From Gammaproteobacteria bacterium (GTDB lineage: Bacteria > Pseudomonadota > Gammaproteobacteria > Steroidobacterales > Rariloculaceae), in assembly GCA_022826245.1 (NCBI GenBank), contig JAJDVG010000038.1, positions 1-55,986 on the forward strand: a stretch of 55,986 bases of DNA. The letters run 5' to 3'. Within the stretch, counting starts at the first letter, position 1; the number at the start of each line of letters is the position of its first letter. The notes beneath the pieces were generated by a model that worked only from the letters and a program-made list of their open reading frames with translations, was not told where the DNA came from and did no database searches. Both the position numbers and the translations under genes were made by a program. This document shows, piece by piece, positions 1 to 9,105 of the stretch.

Positions 1-18
1 CGCAGCGTCAATTGACCA

Positions 19-3000
19 TTGATTCGGCGCTGCAAATCTGCTTTCCTTAACCTCACGAGATGTGGCCCCTCCTGCTCGGCATTGTCGAAGTTCGCAATCT
101 CAACAATACCAGCAGTGACGCCCATCTCGCCCTATCTCAACTCCACCTCAGCCGGAAATTTCTGCAACATTGGGGCTAACGATCCACGTGCAGTCGACGT
201 CATCGGCCAGCCCGACTTCGAGAGCCGCGATCCCGGCATCGGCCCGTCCGGCCTGACGCGGCCGGCGAGCGTCGCCTGGGACCCCGTGTTCGAGCGCCTG
301 TTCGTCTCCGACGCCGGCAACAACCGCGTGCTGATATTCGACGCCGATCCCGACAATCCCGACGCGTTCGAGAGCGCCGCCGCCGTCATGGGTCAGCCGG
401 ACTTCATGAGCCGCGCGCCGCGCGAATCGCTCGACGAGCTCGAAGCGGAGTCGCTGGCCTACGACTACGTGAACCACCGCCTGTTCATCGCCGAGGACCT
501 CGAGCACCGCATCATGGTCTACGACGCGCATCCGGACCGGGTCGGCGGACCCGCCACGGCCATCGCCGTGATCGGCCAGCCCGACGCGTTCTCGACGCAC
601 CCTGCAGTATCGCAAACCCGGGTCGCCATGCCGCGCGCCACGATCAACTCCGAAGCCCAGAAGCTCTACATCTCGGAGGGCTATCCGGCCGGCAACCGCG
701 TCGTCGTCTTCGACATCTCGCCCGACAACCTGGCCACCGGCATGCCGGCGGTCGACGTCATCGGCCACGAAACCGCCGACGGCGAACCGGATTTCGACAA
801 CCGCATGGCGCAGGGCCGCCTCGACGGCCGCTCGCTCGCCGCGGCGCGCGCCGTCGTGCTCGACCGCGTCGATCATCGTCTCTTCGTTCCCGACGAGTAC
901 AACCACCGCGTCGTCGTCTGGCAGCTCGACGAACTCAACCGCATCGCCGACTACGACGCCCGCTGGGTGCTCGGCCAGCCGGACCTCAATACGAGCCTCA
1001 TGGGCGAACCGACCGCACGCAACATGACCGTGCCGATCGGCGGCGCCTACGACGCGTCGACGAAGCGGCTCTTCGTCGGCGACGGCTACCACAACCGGAT
1101 CCTCGTCTACGACGTGGCGCCCGGCACGCTCGAAAGCGGCATGGCGGCATCGGTCGTCATAGGCCAAGCGGACTTCGAGAGCGTGACGCGCCAAGCCGGC
1201 CGCACGGGCATCAACTTCGGCGTGCGCATGGGACGCGGCATCGCGTCGGACTTCCTGCCGATGGGCTTTGCCGTCGACGAGAACGGCCAGCGGCTCTTCG
1301 TCTCCGACGGCGAGAACAACCGCATCCTGATCTACGACATCAGGCAGAGCGAACTTCGCAACGGCGCCGCCGCAATCGGCGTGCTCGGTCAGGCCGATTA
1401 CGAGGGGACGAGTGTGCGTCCGGGAGCGCTCGGCGTCGACAACCCCGGCCACCTCGCCTACGACGCGGAAACCGACCGCCTGTTCGCGATCGACGCAGGC
1501 CGAAAAACGGTCCTCGTGTTCGACGTCGCAGCGGACCGCTTCGAAGACGGCCAGGCGGCGATCGGCGTGATCGGCAGCGACAGCTTCGATACGCCTGCTC
1601 CGGCCGGCGGCGGTGCGCTCGCGGCGGTCCTCGGCACAGCGCCGCGCATCGACGGCTCAAGCTTCGTGACCCCGAACGGCATCGCCCACGATCCGCTGCG
1701 CCAGCTTCTCTACGTCGCCGACGGCGGGGGCACGTTCGGGGTACCGGCCGACCGCATCCTCGTCTTCGATGTCGCGCCGGAACGCCTCGAGAACGGTCCG
1801 GAAGCCGTCGCCACGCTCGGCGCGCCCGATGCCACGACCCCCGCCACGCCCACCTGGGGCGGGAACGAACCGGTGCCCGGGCAGTTCAGGGTACGCGACA
1901 CGCGCGGGATCGATCTCGACTACGAGAACGGCCGCCTCTGGGCGACGGGCTCGTTCGAATCGCGCGTCGTGTCGTTCAATTTCCCGCGCACGGCCTGGAA
2001 CTACCGCGTCGCCGGCAATTCGATGCAGTCGTTCTCGACACTCGATGCCGCCGACCTCGGCGGCCAGTCCGATCCGCGTACGGTCACCGCGCTCAACATC
2101 GGCGCCGACGACGGCCGCGCACCGGCGGCGATGCTCGTCTATACGAGTTCCCGCCAGACCCTGGACGAGGCAAGCCAGCGGCACAGCCGCCGCCTCATCG
2201 GCGAGGCCGCCGTGGCACCGTCGCGTCCGCTGAGCCGCGCGACCGTGTTCGTCGACGGCGATGCGGCGCGCCGCCACACGCTGCACGTCTACAATCCCGA
2301 GAACTCGGACAGCAGCCTTGCGCTGGTGCTGCGCGACGCCCGCGGACTCGTGACCGCGCAATGGCAGCGCACCGTCCCGGCCGGCGAACTGCTCGCGATC
2401 GAACTCGAGGAACTCGGAGAACCGGTACCGGCCGAAGCGACGGTCACGATCGATTCGGACGTCCCGGTCGCGTTGACGGCCCTGCGCACGACGACAAACG
2501 GCCGGGGCGAGGACATGCTCGCGCCGACGCCCATCGCGTCCGAATCCGAAGACGCCGAAGGGGCCGTGGTGCCGTGGTTCGTCGGTGGCGGCGACCGGCG
2601 CTCGTCCGTCGTGCTCATCAACCCGACCGACGAGGTCATGACGGGCCGCATCGGCTTTCACGACCCGTCGGGGACGCGAACCGCGCTCGGTACCGATTCG
2701 GATATCGTCGACTACCGGATACCGCCCTACGGCGTTCGCGTCGTGGCGAGCAACGATTCAGGGCCACGCGCCAGGCGCGGTTACGCGGTCGTGACGCCTG
2801 ACGCAGGCGGCGCGCCGCATGCAAGCGCATTGATCGAGCGCAGCGATGGCGGAGTTACTGTCAGCGAAAGCACCGTGACCGGCGCCCCGGCCGGCGACGC
2901 GCGCTTCGCTGTCGACCTCAGGCCATCGCTGATCCGGCACGGCGAGATCGACACGCAACTCGTGGTCGTGAACCCGACGGCGGATGCCGCTGCGTTCGAA

Positions 3001-3348
3001 GTCGCCTCCGGCAGCGAAACGATCGCAAGCCGCGAACTCGCACCGGGCGAGCAATCCGTGCTCAGCGTGCGCGCTCTCGCTGGCGCAGGCGCGAACGGCA
3101 TCGTCCGGGTGACGGGCGACGCTGCGCTCGTCGTCACCGCACGTCAGGAAACCACGAACATCCGCGCCGAGCAGATCGACGTCGAGTTGCCGCCGCTGGG
3201 CAATGCGCAATACGTACCGTACGTCGTCAACGGCGCCGGCATCGCCACCGAAATCAGGCTCGCAAACACGACCTCGGAACCGATCGCCGGAACGCTCGAT
3301 TTCCTCTCGCCCGACGGCACACCCGCGACCGGAACGATTCTGCGTTAG
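19..3348 (+). CDS. Large NHL-type beta-propeller protein with C-terminal beta-sandwich repeats, 5'-truncated
   Basis: Seen: about nine propeller repeats, each with a core like NNRVLIFD and a linker like VIGQPDF, fill roughly residues 60–670. The remaining 430 residues look like repeated Ig-like beta-sandwich domains. The reading frame is closed upstream by TGA at 13–15 and the first usable codon is a TTG at 19 without a convincing ribosome binding site. The first ~55 codons use bases unlike the rest, show no signal peptide and do not match the propeller. The protein at 44842–48657 is a paralogue with the same architecture and the same final residues (TILR). Aligning the two at the shared GYPAGNR blade shows that this copy lacks about three N-terminal blades plus the signal peptide. 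Inference: a secreted or surface binding protein whose 5' end was lost by deletion or recombination, so it may be a pseudogene. The true start cannot be set from the sequence. Confidence 0.7.
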   Translation: MIRRCKSAFLNLTRCGPSCSALSKFAISTIPAVTPISPYLNSTSAGNFCNIGANDPRAVDVIGQPDFESRDPGIGPSGLTRPASVAWDPVFERLFVSDAGNNRVLIFDADPDNPDAFESAAAVMGQPDFMSRAPRESLDELEAESLAYDYVNHRLFIAEDLEHRIMVYDAHPDRVGGPATAIAVIGQPDAFSTHPAVSQTRVAMPRATINSEAQKLYISEGYPAGNRVVVFDISPDNLATGMPAVDVIGHETADGEPDFDNRMAQGRLDGRSLAAARAVVLDRVDHRLFVPDEYNHRVVVWQLDELNRIADYDARWVLGQPDLNTSLMGEPTARNMTVPIGGAYDASTKRLFVGDGYHNRILVYDVAPGTLESGMAASVVIGQADFESVTRQAGRTGINFGVRMGRGIASDFLPMGFAVDENGQRLFVSDGENNRILIYDIRQSELRNGAAAIGVLGQADYEGTSVRPGALGVDNPGHLAYDAETDRLFAIDAGRKTVLVFDVAADRFEDGQAAIGVIGSDSFDTPAPAGGGALAAVLGTAPRIDGSSFVTPNGIAHDPLRQLLYVADGGGTFGVPADRILVFDVAPERLENGPEAVATLGAPDATTPATPTWGGNEPVPGQFRVRDTRGIDLDYENGRLWATGSFESRVVSFNFPRTAWNYRVAGNSMQSFSTLDAADLGGQSDPRTVTALNIGADDGRAPAAMLVYTSSRQTLDEASQRHSRRLIGEAAVAPSRPLSRATVFVDGDAARRHTLHVYNPENSDSSLALVLRDARGLVTAQWQRTVPAGELLAIELEELGEPVPAEATVTIDSDVPVALTALRTTTNGRGEDMLAPTPIASESEDAEGAVVPWFVGGGDRRSSVVLINPTDEVMTGRIGFHDPSGTRTALGTDSDIVDYRIPPYGVRVVASNDSGPRARRGYAVVTPDAGGAPHASALIERSDGGVTVSESTVTGAPAGDARFAVDLRPSLIRHGEIDTQLVVVNPTADAAAFEVASGSETIASRELAPGEQSVLSVRALAGAGANGIVRVTGDAALVVTARQETTNIRAEQIDVELPPLGNAQYVPYVVNGAGIATEIRLANTTSEPIAGTLDFLSPDGTPATGTILR

Positions 3349-3371
3349 CGCAGTACTCGCGCAGACGTCAA

Positions 3372-3522
3372 GGGGAGGCGTACTACCGGTCGCTTGAGAC
3401 CCTCGCGCGCAGGGATGCGCGCGCGGAGCGTACAGGGACGTATTCACCGCGTGTCTCAAGCGACCGGTAGTGCGACTCCCCGTATGCTCGCGGTGGACCT
3501 CCAGGCCAGTCGATCTCACGCC
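3372..3522 (+). repeat. Structured palindromic repeat, copy 1 (with 41-nt tail)
   Basis: The arms at 3372–3400 and 3453–3481 are inverted repeats of 29 nt with 27 matches. The 52-nt interior has its own hairpin, CGCGCGCA-GGGA-TGCGCGCG (3404–3423), and a second small one, TAC-agggac-GTA (3431–3442). A 41-nt tail (3482–3522) follows and is repeated after copy 2. The unit lies in the intergenic stretch after the propeller gene. It has the form of a REP/BIME-like element, but I know no named family that matches. Confidence 0.85.
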
Positions 3523-3534
3523 GCAACAACCCAA

Positions 3535-3685
3535 GGGGAGGTGCACTGCGGGCCGATTGAAACCCTCGCGCGCAGGGATGCGCGCGTGGAGCCTCCAGGG
3601 ACGGATTTACGGCGTGTTTCAAGCGGCCCGCAGTGCGCCTCCCCGCATGCCCGCGATGGACATCCAAGCCAGTCGATTTCACGCC
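3535..3685 (+). repeat. Structured palindromic repeat, copy 2 (tandem to copy 1)
   Basis: The arms at 3535–3563 and 3616–3644 match at 27 of 29 positions. The interior carries the same CGCGCGCA-GGGA-TGCGCGCG hairpin, while the second mini-hairpin is TCC-agggac-GGA, a paired change relative to copy 1. The tail 3645–3685 matches the copy 1 tail at about 35 of 41 positions. Copies 1 and 2 form a direct tandem with a 163-bp period. The tail runs into the 3' end of the small membrane-protein gene and supplies its stop codon. Together the two copies occupy nearly all of the gene-free interval 3349–3678. Confidence 0.85.
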
Positions 3686-4041
3686 CCCTGCAGATACATC
3701 CCGACGGCGCGGATGGACAGGAACGCGACGAGGCCGAACAGCAGCGTCGTCGCGAGCGCAAGCAGCCATAGCAACGTGCGCTTGATCCGCGCCGTGAGCC
3801 GTGCGGCAAACTTCGCCCGCGGATCTACCGGCGCCGGCATCACGGCAAAACATCGCCCGACGGCAATCAGGAATCCGGCCCACAGGACAACGATCAGCGA
3901 GAGCGGTACGCGGCTTTCGGCGCTGTCCGGCCGAAAAAGATCGAAGAGGAACAACCCCGCCGCCGCGGCCAGCACAAGCCACAGCACAACGCTCCAACGC
4001 GAGATCGGCCCGGCGATGCGCGTGTAGAAATTGAGCAACAC
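3679..4041 (-). CDS. Small membrane protein of unknown function
   Basis: Encodes 120 residues with three likely membrane segments (about residues 15–34, 47–65 and 88–112) and a basic loop before the third. I recognise no family. The start is a GTG at 4041 with only a weak Shine-Dalgarno; a TTG directly follows it. The stop codon sits inside the tail of repeat copy 2, so the C-terminus may have been altered by the repeat. It lies 63 bp downstream of the DUF1592 lipoprotein gene on the same strand and may be cotranscribed with it. Confidence 0.55.
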   Translation of the reverse strand: MLLNFYTRIAGPISRWSVVLWLVLAAAAGLFLFDLFRPDSAESRVPLSLIVVLWAGFLIAVGRCFAVMPAPVDPRAKFAARLTARIKRTLLWLLALATTLLFGLVAFLSIRAVGMYLQGA

Positions 4042-4104
4042 TCTGGCCGTGCGTGCCGCAAGCCGCTGGACTCAGGTGCGACGCGGGATGTGCATCACCG
4101 AGCG

Positions 4105-6504
4105 CTACTGCCGGACGGCGGCCGTGGTTTCGCCCGGATCGCCCCCGCCCGGTACGACGTTCATGCGGAACCGGTCGCTCGTGACGATGGCGCGCACGAT
4201 CGCCGAGAAGCGGTAGTCTTCGGCTGCCGCCTGCCTGACGATCGAGCGCACCGCCGGCATGTCGTAGTACTCGACCCCGCGTCCGAGCGCGTACGTCAGG
4301 AGTTTCTCGGTAAACACGCCGACGAACTGTTCGGGCTCGCTCGTCAGCGCCTCGCGCAACGACACGACGCCGTCGACGAGCGTGCCGTCGGCGAGCTGGC
4401 CCGAGGGATCGACTTCGCCGCCGGGTTCCCTGGTGCGCCAGCGTCCCACGGCATCGAAGTTCTCAAGCGCGAGCCCGACGGGATCCATGACCTCGTGACA
4501 GGCCGCGCAGACCGGGTTCGCGCGATGCTCGGCGAGCCGTTCCCGCACCGAGCGGGCGGCCGCGCCGGGCTCGTTCTCCTCGAGCACCGGCACGTCCGGC
4601 AGCGGCGGCGGCGGCGGCGTCCCGAGGATGTTCTCCATGACCCACTTGCCGCGCAGCACGGGCGAGGTCCTGTTCGGATACGAAGTCACGGTCAGGATGC
4701 TGGCCTGCCCGAGCAGCCCGCGCCGCGCGTCGTCCGTGACGGCAACCCGCCGGAAGTGACTCCCGTAGATACCGGGCATGCCGTAGTGTGCGGCGAGCCT
4801 CTCATTGACGAAGCTGTAGTCCGCCGTGAGCAGCTCCGTGACGCTGCGGTCCTCGCGGACGATGGACTCGAACAGCAGTTCCGTCTCCCGGCGCATCGCG
4901 CGCCGCAGGTTCTCGTCGAAGTCCGGAAACGTCTCGACGTCCGGCCGGACGCTTTGCAGATTCCTCAGATAAAGCCACTGACCCGCGAAATTCTCGACGA
5001 GCGCCTGCGATCGCACGTCGGCGAGCATGCGCTCGACCTGCGCCGCGTAGACCTCGGGATCGCCGAGCGTCCCCTGCTCCGCGACATCGAGCAGCTCCTC
5101 GTCCGGAATGCTGCTCCACAGGAAGAACGACAGCCGCGACGCGAGCGCGAAATCGTCGAGCGGGTAGATCGCGCCGGGGGCGGCATCCGCCGGCGCAGGC
5201 GCATCGCGGAACAGGAATTCCGGGCTCGTCAGGATGACGCGCAAGGCATTGCGGATGCCCGTATCGAAGGTTCCGCCCGCGCGGCCCGTGCGCCAGAAAT
5301 CGAGCAGCGTCCGCATGCTCGCTGCCTCGACGGGACCGCGAAACGCCAGCCGCGCGATCCGCGAGAGGATGGATTCGGCGCAGGCCGGCTCGTCCTCGAC
5401 GCGCTCGGGCACGCAACTGAAAATCCGCTCGCGGCTTGGCGTCTCGCCCGGCCCGACGGCGTCGTAAGGCCCGCCGATCATGAAATAGTCGACGATGGGC
5501 AGGCCGTTCATGTTCTGCAGGTCGAGGTCGCGCGTGTGCAGCTCGAGCGGCTCGTGAGTCTCGGCGGAATTGCGCCTGATGAACGCAACGCCCACGTCGC
5601 GCGGACCCGCCTCGACGAAGATGCGCGTCCTGAGCCGTTCGTCGATCTCGTTGGCTGCCGCGGAAAAATTCGCGTCCGACATGGCATTGTCTTCGTCGCC
5701 GCCCACCGGCGCGAGGAAAACGCGCTCGCCGTCGATCGTGATCTCGAGCTCGTGCGGCCACTCGAGGCCCGTCATGTAGCCGACGATGTTGCGCACGAGA
5801 AAGACGCTGAAGTCGTACTCGGCGTCGAGCGGAAAGTTGTGCCGGATCAGCGTGCCGCCGCGCGTACCGAGCGGCAGCCCGTCGATATGCCCCCCTTGGG
5901 CCAGGTCCGGCGGCACGCGATAGACCGTGCTGACGGCGGGCGTCGCCGGATCGCCGATCGCGAGGCTCGCCACCTGCGAAGACGCGGCCAGGTACTGCTC
6001 GAGCAGCGACGGCGAGACCCTGAGGATGTCGGCGATGTTGTCGAAGCCGTAACCCTCGTCGTCGGCGGGAAGGAACTCGGCCGCGTCGATCTCGACGCCG
6101 AGCAGGTCCCGAACGGCATTGCCGTACTCGGTGCGATTGAGGCGGTGAATCGACATGCGCCCGAGCATCGGATTCGCTGCGGCCGCCGTATCGAGCGATG
6201 TCTCGAGAAACGCGACGAACTCTTCCACCGTGCGTTCGTCGGGCCGCGGCCCGCCCGGCGGCGGCATGAGCCGTCCGCGCAGCTTGCGTGCGATCTTCTC
6301 GAGAGTTTCGGCGTTTGCGCTCGTGTCGGCGAGATCGATGCGCTCGAGCACGAGTTCGGCTTCGCGGTCGATTTCGTTGTGACAATCGAGGCAATAGCGG
6401 TCGATCGTGGCCGTATGCCGCTCGACGAGCTGCTCGGGCGACGGCGCGCAGCCGGCGAGCAGGATCGCTGGGGCTATCAGCGCGAAACGCAAGCCTGCCG
6501 TCAT
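4105..6504 (-). CDS. DUF1592/DUF1588/DUF1585 cytochrome-type lipoprotein
   Basis: 799 residues. The ATG at 6504 was chosen because it has GGAG six bases upstream and opens a lipoprotein signal peptide with lipobox LAGC (Cys19). A c-type haem motif CLDCH lies at residues 38–42 and a second, CAACH, in the C-terminal quarter. Between them follow the DUF1587-like segment (RLNRTEYGNAVRDLLGV), DUF1595/DUF1592 (LASRLSFFLW), DUF1588 (NRTSPVLRGKWVMENILGT) and, after the second haem motif, DUF1585 (LLTYALGRGVEYYDM). The family is common in Planctomycetes and some Gammaproteobacteria, usually beside a DUF1552 protein, and is thought to act in periplasmic redox chemistry with an unknown substrate. No DUF1552 partner lies next to this copy, unlike the pair at 52030–55831. 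Confidence 0.9.
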   Translation of the reverse strand: MTAGLRFALIAPAILLAGCAPSPEQLVERHTATIDRYCLDCHNEIDREAELVLERIDLADTSANAETLEKIARKLRGRLMPPPGGPRPDERTVEEFVAFLETSLDTAAAANPMLGRMSIHRLNRTEYGNAVRDLLGVEIDAAEFLPADDEGYGFDNIADILRVSPSLLEQYLAASSQVASLAIGDPATPAVSTVYRVPPDLAQGGHIDGLPLGTRGGTLIRHNFPLDAEYDFSVFLVRNIVGYMTGLEWPHELEITIDGERVFLAPVGGDEDNAMSDANFSAAANEIDERLRTRIFVEAGPRDVGVAFIRRNSAETHEPLELHTRDLDLQNMNGLPIVDYFMIGGPYDAVGPGETPSRERIFSCVPERVEDEPACAESILSRIARLAFRGPVEAASMRTLLDFWRTGRAGGTFDTGIRNALRVILTSPEFLFRDAPAPADAAPGAIYPLDDFALASRLSFFLWSSIPDEELLDVAEQGTLGDPEVYAAQVERMLADVRSQALVENFAGQWLYLRNLQSVRPDVETFPDFDENLRRAMRRETELLFESIVREDRSVTELLTADYSFVNERLAAHYGMPGIYGSHFRRVAVTDDARRGLLGQASILTVTSYPNRTSPVLRGKWVMENILGTPPPPPLPDVPVLEENEPGAAARSVRERLAEHRANPVCAACHEVMDPVGLALENFDAVGRWRTREPGGEVDPSGQLADGTLVDGVVSLREALTSEPEQFVGVFTEKLLTYALGRGVEYYDMPAVRSIVRQAAAEDYRFSAIVRAIVTSDRFRMNVVPGGGDPGETTAAVRQ

Positions 6505-6857
6505 CGCAAGCTCCGCAATAACCGCCCGACGTGCCCCGAAATCGCAGGCTTCAGAGCGTGTCGAATATGCAAGGCTGCCACAGTCATTACATTCCGCGGA
6601 ACATGCCTGGCGCGGCACGTCGCCACGCCAAACCCTGGATTTTACCGCCTGCACGGCGTCTACTCTAGGAACGACCCGATCGATTCGCCATGCTCGCCCG
6701 CATTCGAGGCCATTGCTCCGGCGTGAACCGCACCGCGCTCAAATTGTTTCGCGACGGCGGCTGCCAACACTCCCGCCCCTGACCGCAGCCGCGTATCATC
6801 GCGTCGTCCGGCGAACGCCGTAGCGTACCTGGCCACCCTGGCGACACCACGTCCCCG
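6505..6857. other. Divergent intergenic region without a recognisable gene
   Basis: 353 bp between the divergently oriented DUF1592 lipoprotein and EamA transporter genes. I see no convincing coding frame, RNA or repeat. It presumably holds both promoters; a TATCAT near 6795 could be a -10 element for the transporter, but no good -35 goes with it. Confidence 0.4.
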
Positions 6858-7718
6858 ATGCACACAGCCGCCCTGACAGCACTTGCAAGCATTGCGTTCG
6901 CAGCGGTCGCGCTGCTGTGCGACCGGGCGCTTGCGGCAGACCTGCTGGACGCTGCGAGCTTCTCGAGCGTAGCCGCGGTCACCGCCGCCGCCCTGCTCGC
7001 CTGGCTTGTGAGACGCAAGGCGCCTGCTGCGACGCCCGGCGCACGCGCGCCGCGCGATTTCGTGGCTGCGGCGGCGCTCGCGATCACCGTGCTCGTCATT
7101 CCGTACGCCTTCACGACGCTCGATGCCGGCAGCGGCGCGCTGCTGCTTTTCGCCGGCGCACATCTCACGCTGCTCGTAGCCGCGCTCCGCCATGGCCCGG
7201 CCAGGCCGGCCACACCGCGAATCGTCGGCTTCTGCCTTGCGGCAGCCGGACTGATCTACCTGCTCGTGCCCGGCGATGGTGCGCCGCCGATGATCGGCGT
7301 AGTTGCGATGACGGTGGCGGGCATCGCCTGGGGCATTCATGCGCTGCGCGCAGGCGATCGGGACGATGTCCTCGAATCGACCAGCCGTAGCATGACGCTT
7401 GCGGTCGTGCCCGTCCTCATGATCCACGTGGCGGTGGCCGACAGCACGCTCGTGACGCTCGGCGGAGTGCTCGTCGCGATTTGCGCTGGCATCCTTGCCG
7501 CGGTGTGTGGCCTCGCCGCCTGGTATGCCGCGTCCCCGAGGCTTGCCCCGCCGGCTGCGGCCACGGCACAGATCGCCGTACCGCTCATTGCGGCGCTCGG
7601 CGGCGTCGTGCTGTTCGGGGAAGAACCTGGCGCGCGGCTGATCGTCGCCGCAGCCTGCATTTCGGGCGGTGTCCTGCTTGCAGCGAGCGGACGGGCAGCG
7701 CGGCTTACAGATTCCTGA
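6858..7718 (+). CDS. EamA/DMT-superfamily membrane transporter
   Basis: 286 residues, almost entirely hydrophobic with about ten predicted helices in two similar halves, as in EamA drug/metabolite transporters. The C-terminal half has the typical end-of-domain pattern in which the last helices follow [17 protein letters not shown]. The substrate cannot be predicted. The gene is convergent with pntB and the two coding regions overlap by 14 bp at their 3' ends (7705–7718). Start ATG 6858; the upstream sequence has no strong Shine-Dalgarno. Confidence 0.75.
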   Translation: MHTAALTALASIAFAAVALLCDRALAADLLDAASFSSVAAVTAAALLAWLVRRKAPAATPGARAPRDFVAAAALAITVLVIPYAFTTLDAGSGALLLFAGAHLTLLVAALRHGPARPATPRIVGFCLAAAGLIYLLVPGDGAPPMIGVVAMTVAGIAWGIHALRAGDRDDVLESTSRSMTLAVVPVLMIHVAVADSTLVTLGGVLVAICAGILAAVCGLAAWYAASPRLAPPAAATAQIAVPLIAALGGVVLFGEEPGARLIVAAACISGGVLLAASGRAARLTDS

Positions 7719-9093
7719 GCACTTCCCCGAGACTGTCGCGCGCATCGCCGAACAGCATGCGCGTGTTGTCCTTGAAGAACAGCGGGTTCTGCACGCCCGC
7801 GTAGCCGGTCGCCATGCTGCGCTTGAGGACGAACGTCGTCTTGCCGTTCCAGACCTCGAGCACCGGCATGCCGGCGATCGGGCTGTCCGGTTCTTCCTGA
7901 GCCGACGGGTTCACGATGTCGTTCGCGCCGATGACGATCGAGACGTCGATGTCGGGAAAGTCGTCGTTGATCTCGTCCATCTCGAAGACGATGTCGTAGG
8001 GGACGTTCGCCTCGGCGAGCAGGACATTCATGTGGCCCGGCATGCGTCCGGCGACCGGGTGGATGCCGAAGCGCACGTTGACGCCCCGCTCCTTCAGTTG
8101 CTTGGTCAGTTCGAATACGGCGTGCTGCGCCTGGGCCACGGCCATGCCGTAACCTGGAACGATCATCACTTCCTTCGCGAGCGTGAGGAGCTGCGCCGCT
8201 TCGGGAGCTTCGATCGGGTCGACCTCGCCGTCCGTACCCTCCGGCGCGCCGGCGCCCGTCGAGGTACCGAAGCCGCCGGCAATCACCGCAAGGAACCTGC
8301 GGTTCATCGCCCGGCACATGATGTAACTCAGGATCGCGCCGCTCGAGCCTACGAGCGCACCGGTAACGATGAGCAGATCGTTGCTGAGCATGAAACCGGT
8401 CGCCGCCGCTGCCCAGCCCGAATAGCTGTTGAGCATCGAGATCACGACCGGCATGTCCGCGCCGCCGATGGCCATGACCATGTGGACGCCGAACAGGAGC
8501 GCGACCACGCTCATGACGATGAGCGGCACGAGGCCGGCGCCTGCGGCGGACTGCTCGACGAACTCGATGCCGTACCAGATCGACGCGAGCAGCAGCAAGA
8601 GGTTGAGCCAGTGCCGGGCCGGTAGCACGAGCGGCTTGCCGGAGATCCTGCCGCTGAGCTTGCCGAACGCGACGACGGAACCCGAGAACGTGACCGCGCC
8701 GATCAGGATCCCGAGATAGACTTCGACATCGTGGATCGTGGCCTCGACGCCCGAGTACTGCACGTTCGGGTCCATGAAGTTCGCAAAGCCCACGAGCATC
8801 GCGGCAAGCCCGACGAGGCTGTGCAGGATCGCAACCAGTTCGGGCATCTGCGTCATCTGCACGCGCCGCGCGAGTGCCAGGCCAATGGCGCCGCCGACGA
8901 CGAGGCCGCCGATCAGCAGGCCGTAGTTGGCGGTAACGACGCCGAAAAGCGTCGCGAGCAGCGCGATCCCCATGCCGGCGATGCCGTAGAGATTGCCGCG
9001 CCGCGCGGTTTCGGGGTGGCTCAGTCCGCCGAGCGCGAGGATGAAGAGAATACTCGCGCCGATGTAGGCGACGGTGACCAGTCCTGCTGACAT
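7705..9093 (-). CDS. pntB: NAD(P) transhydrogenase subunit beta
   Basis: 462 residues. The N-terminal half has eight or nine membrane helices forming the proton channel with the alpha2 region of PntA. The C-terminal ~180 residues are the NADP(H)-binding domain III, recognised by [28 protein letters not shown] and [10 protein letters not shown]. The enzyme couples hydride transfer from NADH to NADP+ with inward proton movement at the inner membrane. The start ATG at 9093 is preceded by GGGGAG. It follows pntA by 12 bp and is clearly in the same operon. Confidence 0.97.
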   Translation of the reverse strand: MSAGLVTVAYIGASILFILALGGLSHPETARRGNLYGIAGMGIALLATLFGVVTANYGLLIGGLVVGGAIGLALARRVQMTQMPELVAILHSLVGLAAMLVGFANFMDPNVQYSGVEATIHDVEVYLGILIGAVTFSGSVVAFGKLSGRISGKPLVLPARHWLNLLLLLASIWYGIEFVEQSAAGAGLVPLIVMSVVALLFGVHMVMAIGGADMPVVISMLNSYSGWAAAATGFMLSNDLLIVTGALVGSSGAILSYIMCRAMNRRFLAVIAGGFGTSTGAGAPEGTDGEVDPIEAPEAAQLLTLAKEVMIVPGYGMAVAQAQHAVFELTKQLKERGVNVRFGIHPVAGRMPGHMNVLLAEANVPYDIVFEMDEINDDFPDIDVSIVIGANDIVNPSAQEEPDSPIAGMPVLEVWNGKTTFVLKRSMATGYAGVQNPLFFKDNTRMLFGDARDSLGEVLRNL

Positions 9094-9105
9094 CGCCGGA
9101 CTCCC

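Noticed and set aside
60..179. 39-codon frame starting ATG at base 60
   Set aside because: It gives a short peptide without homology that I can recognise; possibly a remnant of whatever was joined to the truncated propeller gene.
3372..3685. CRISPR array
   Set aside because: Only two units, each a long palindrome with a conserved interior rather than unique spacers, and no cas genes.
3394..4034. Several short open frames across the palindromic repeats
   Set aside because: They translate the repeat itself (Arg/Ser-rich, recurring in each copy) and have no ribosome binding site.
4090..6726. Very long open frame opposite the DUF1592 lipoprotein gene
   Set aside because: It mirrors the codon bias of the real gene, is full of Arg/Asp/His runs with no domain, and lacks a start site. 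Similar long antisense frames at 9289–11793, 12105–14528 and 23876–26596 were rejected for the same reason.
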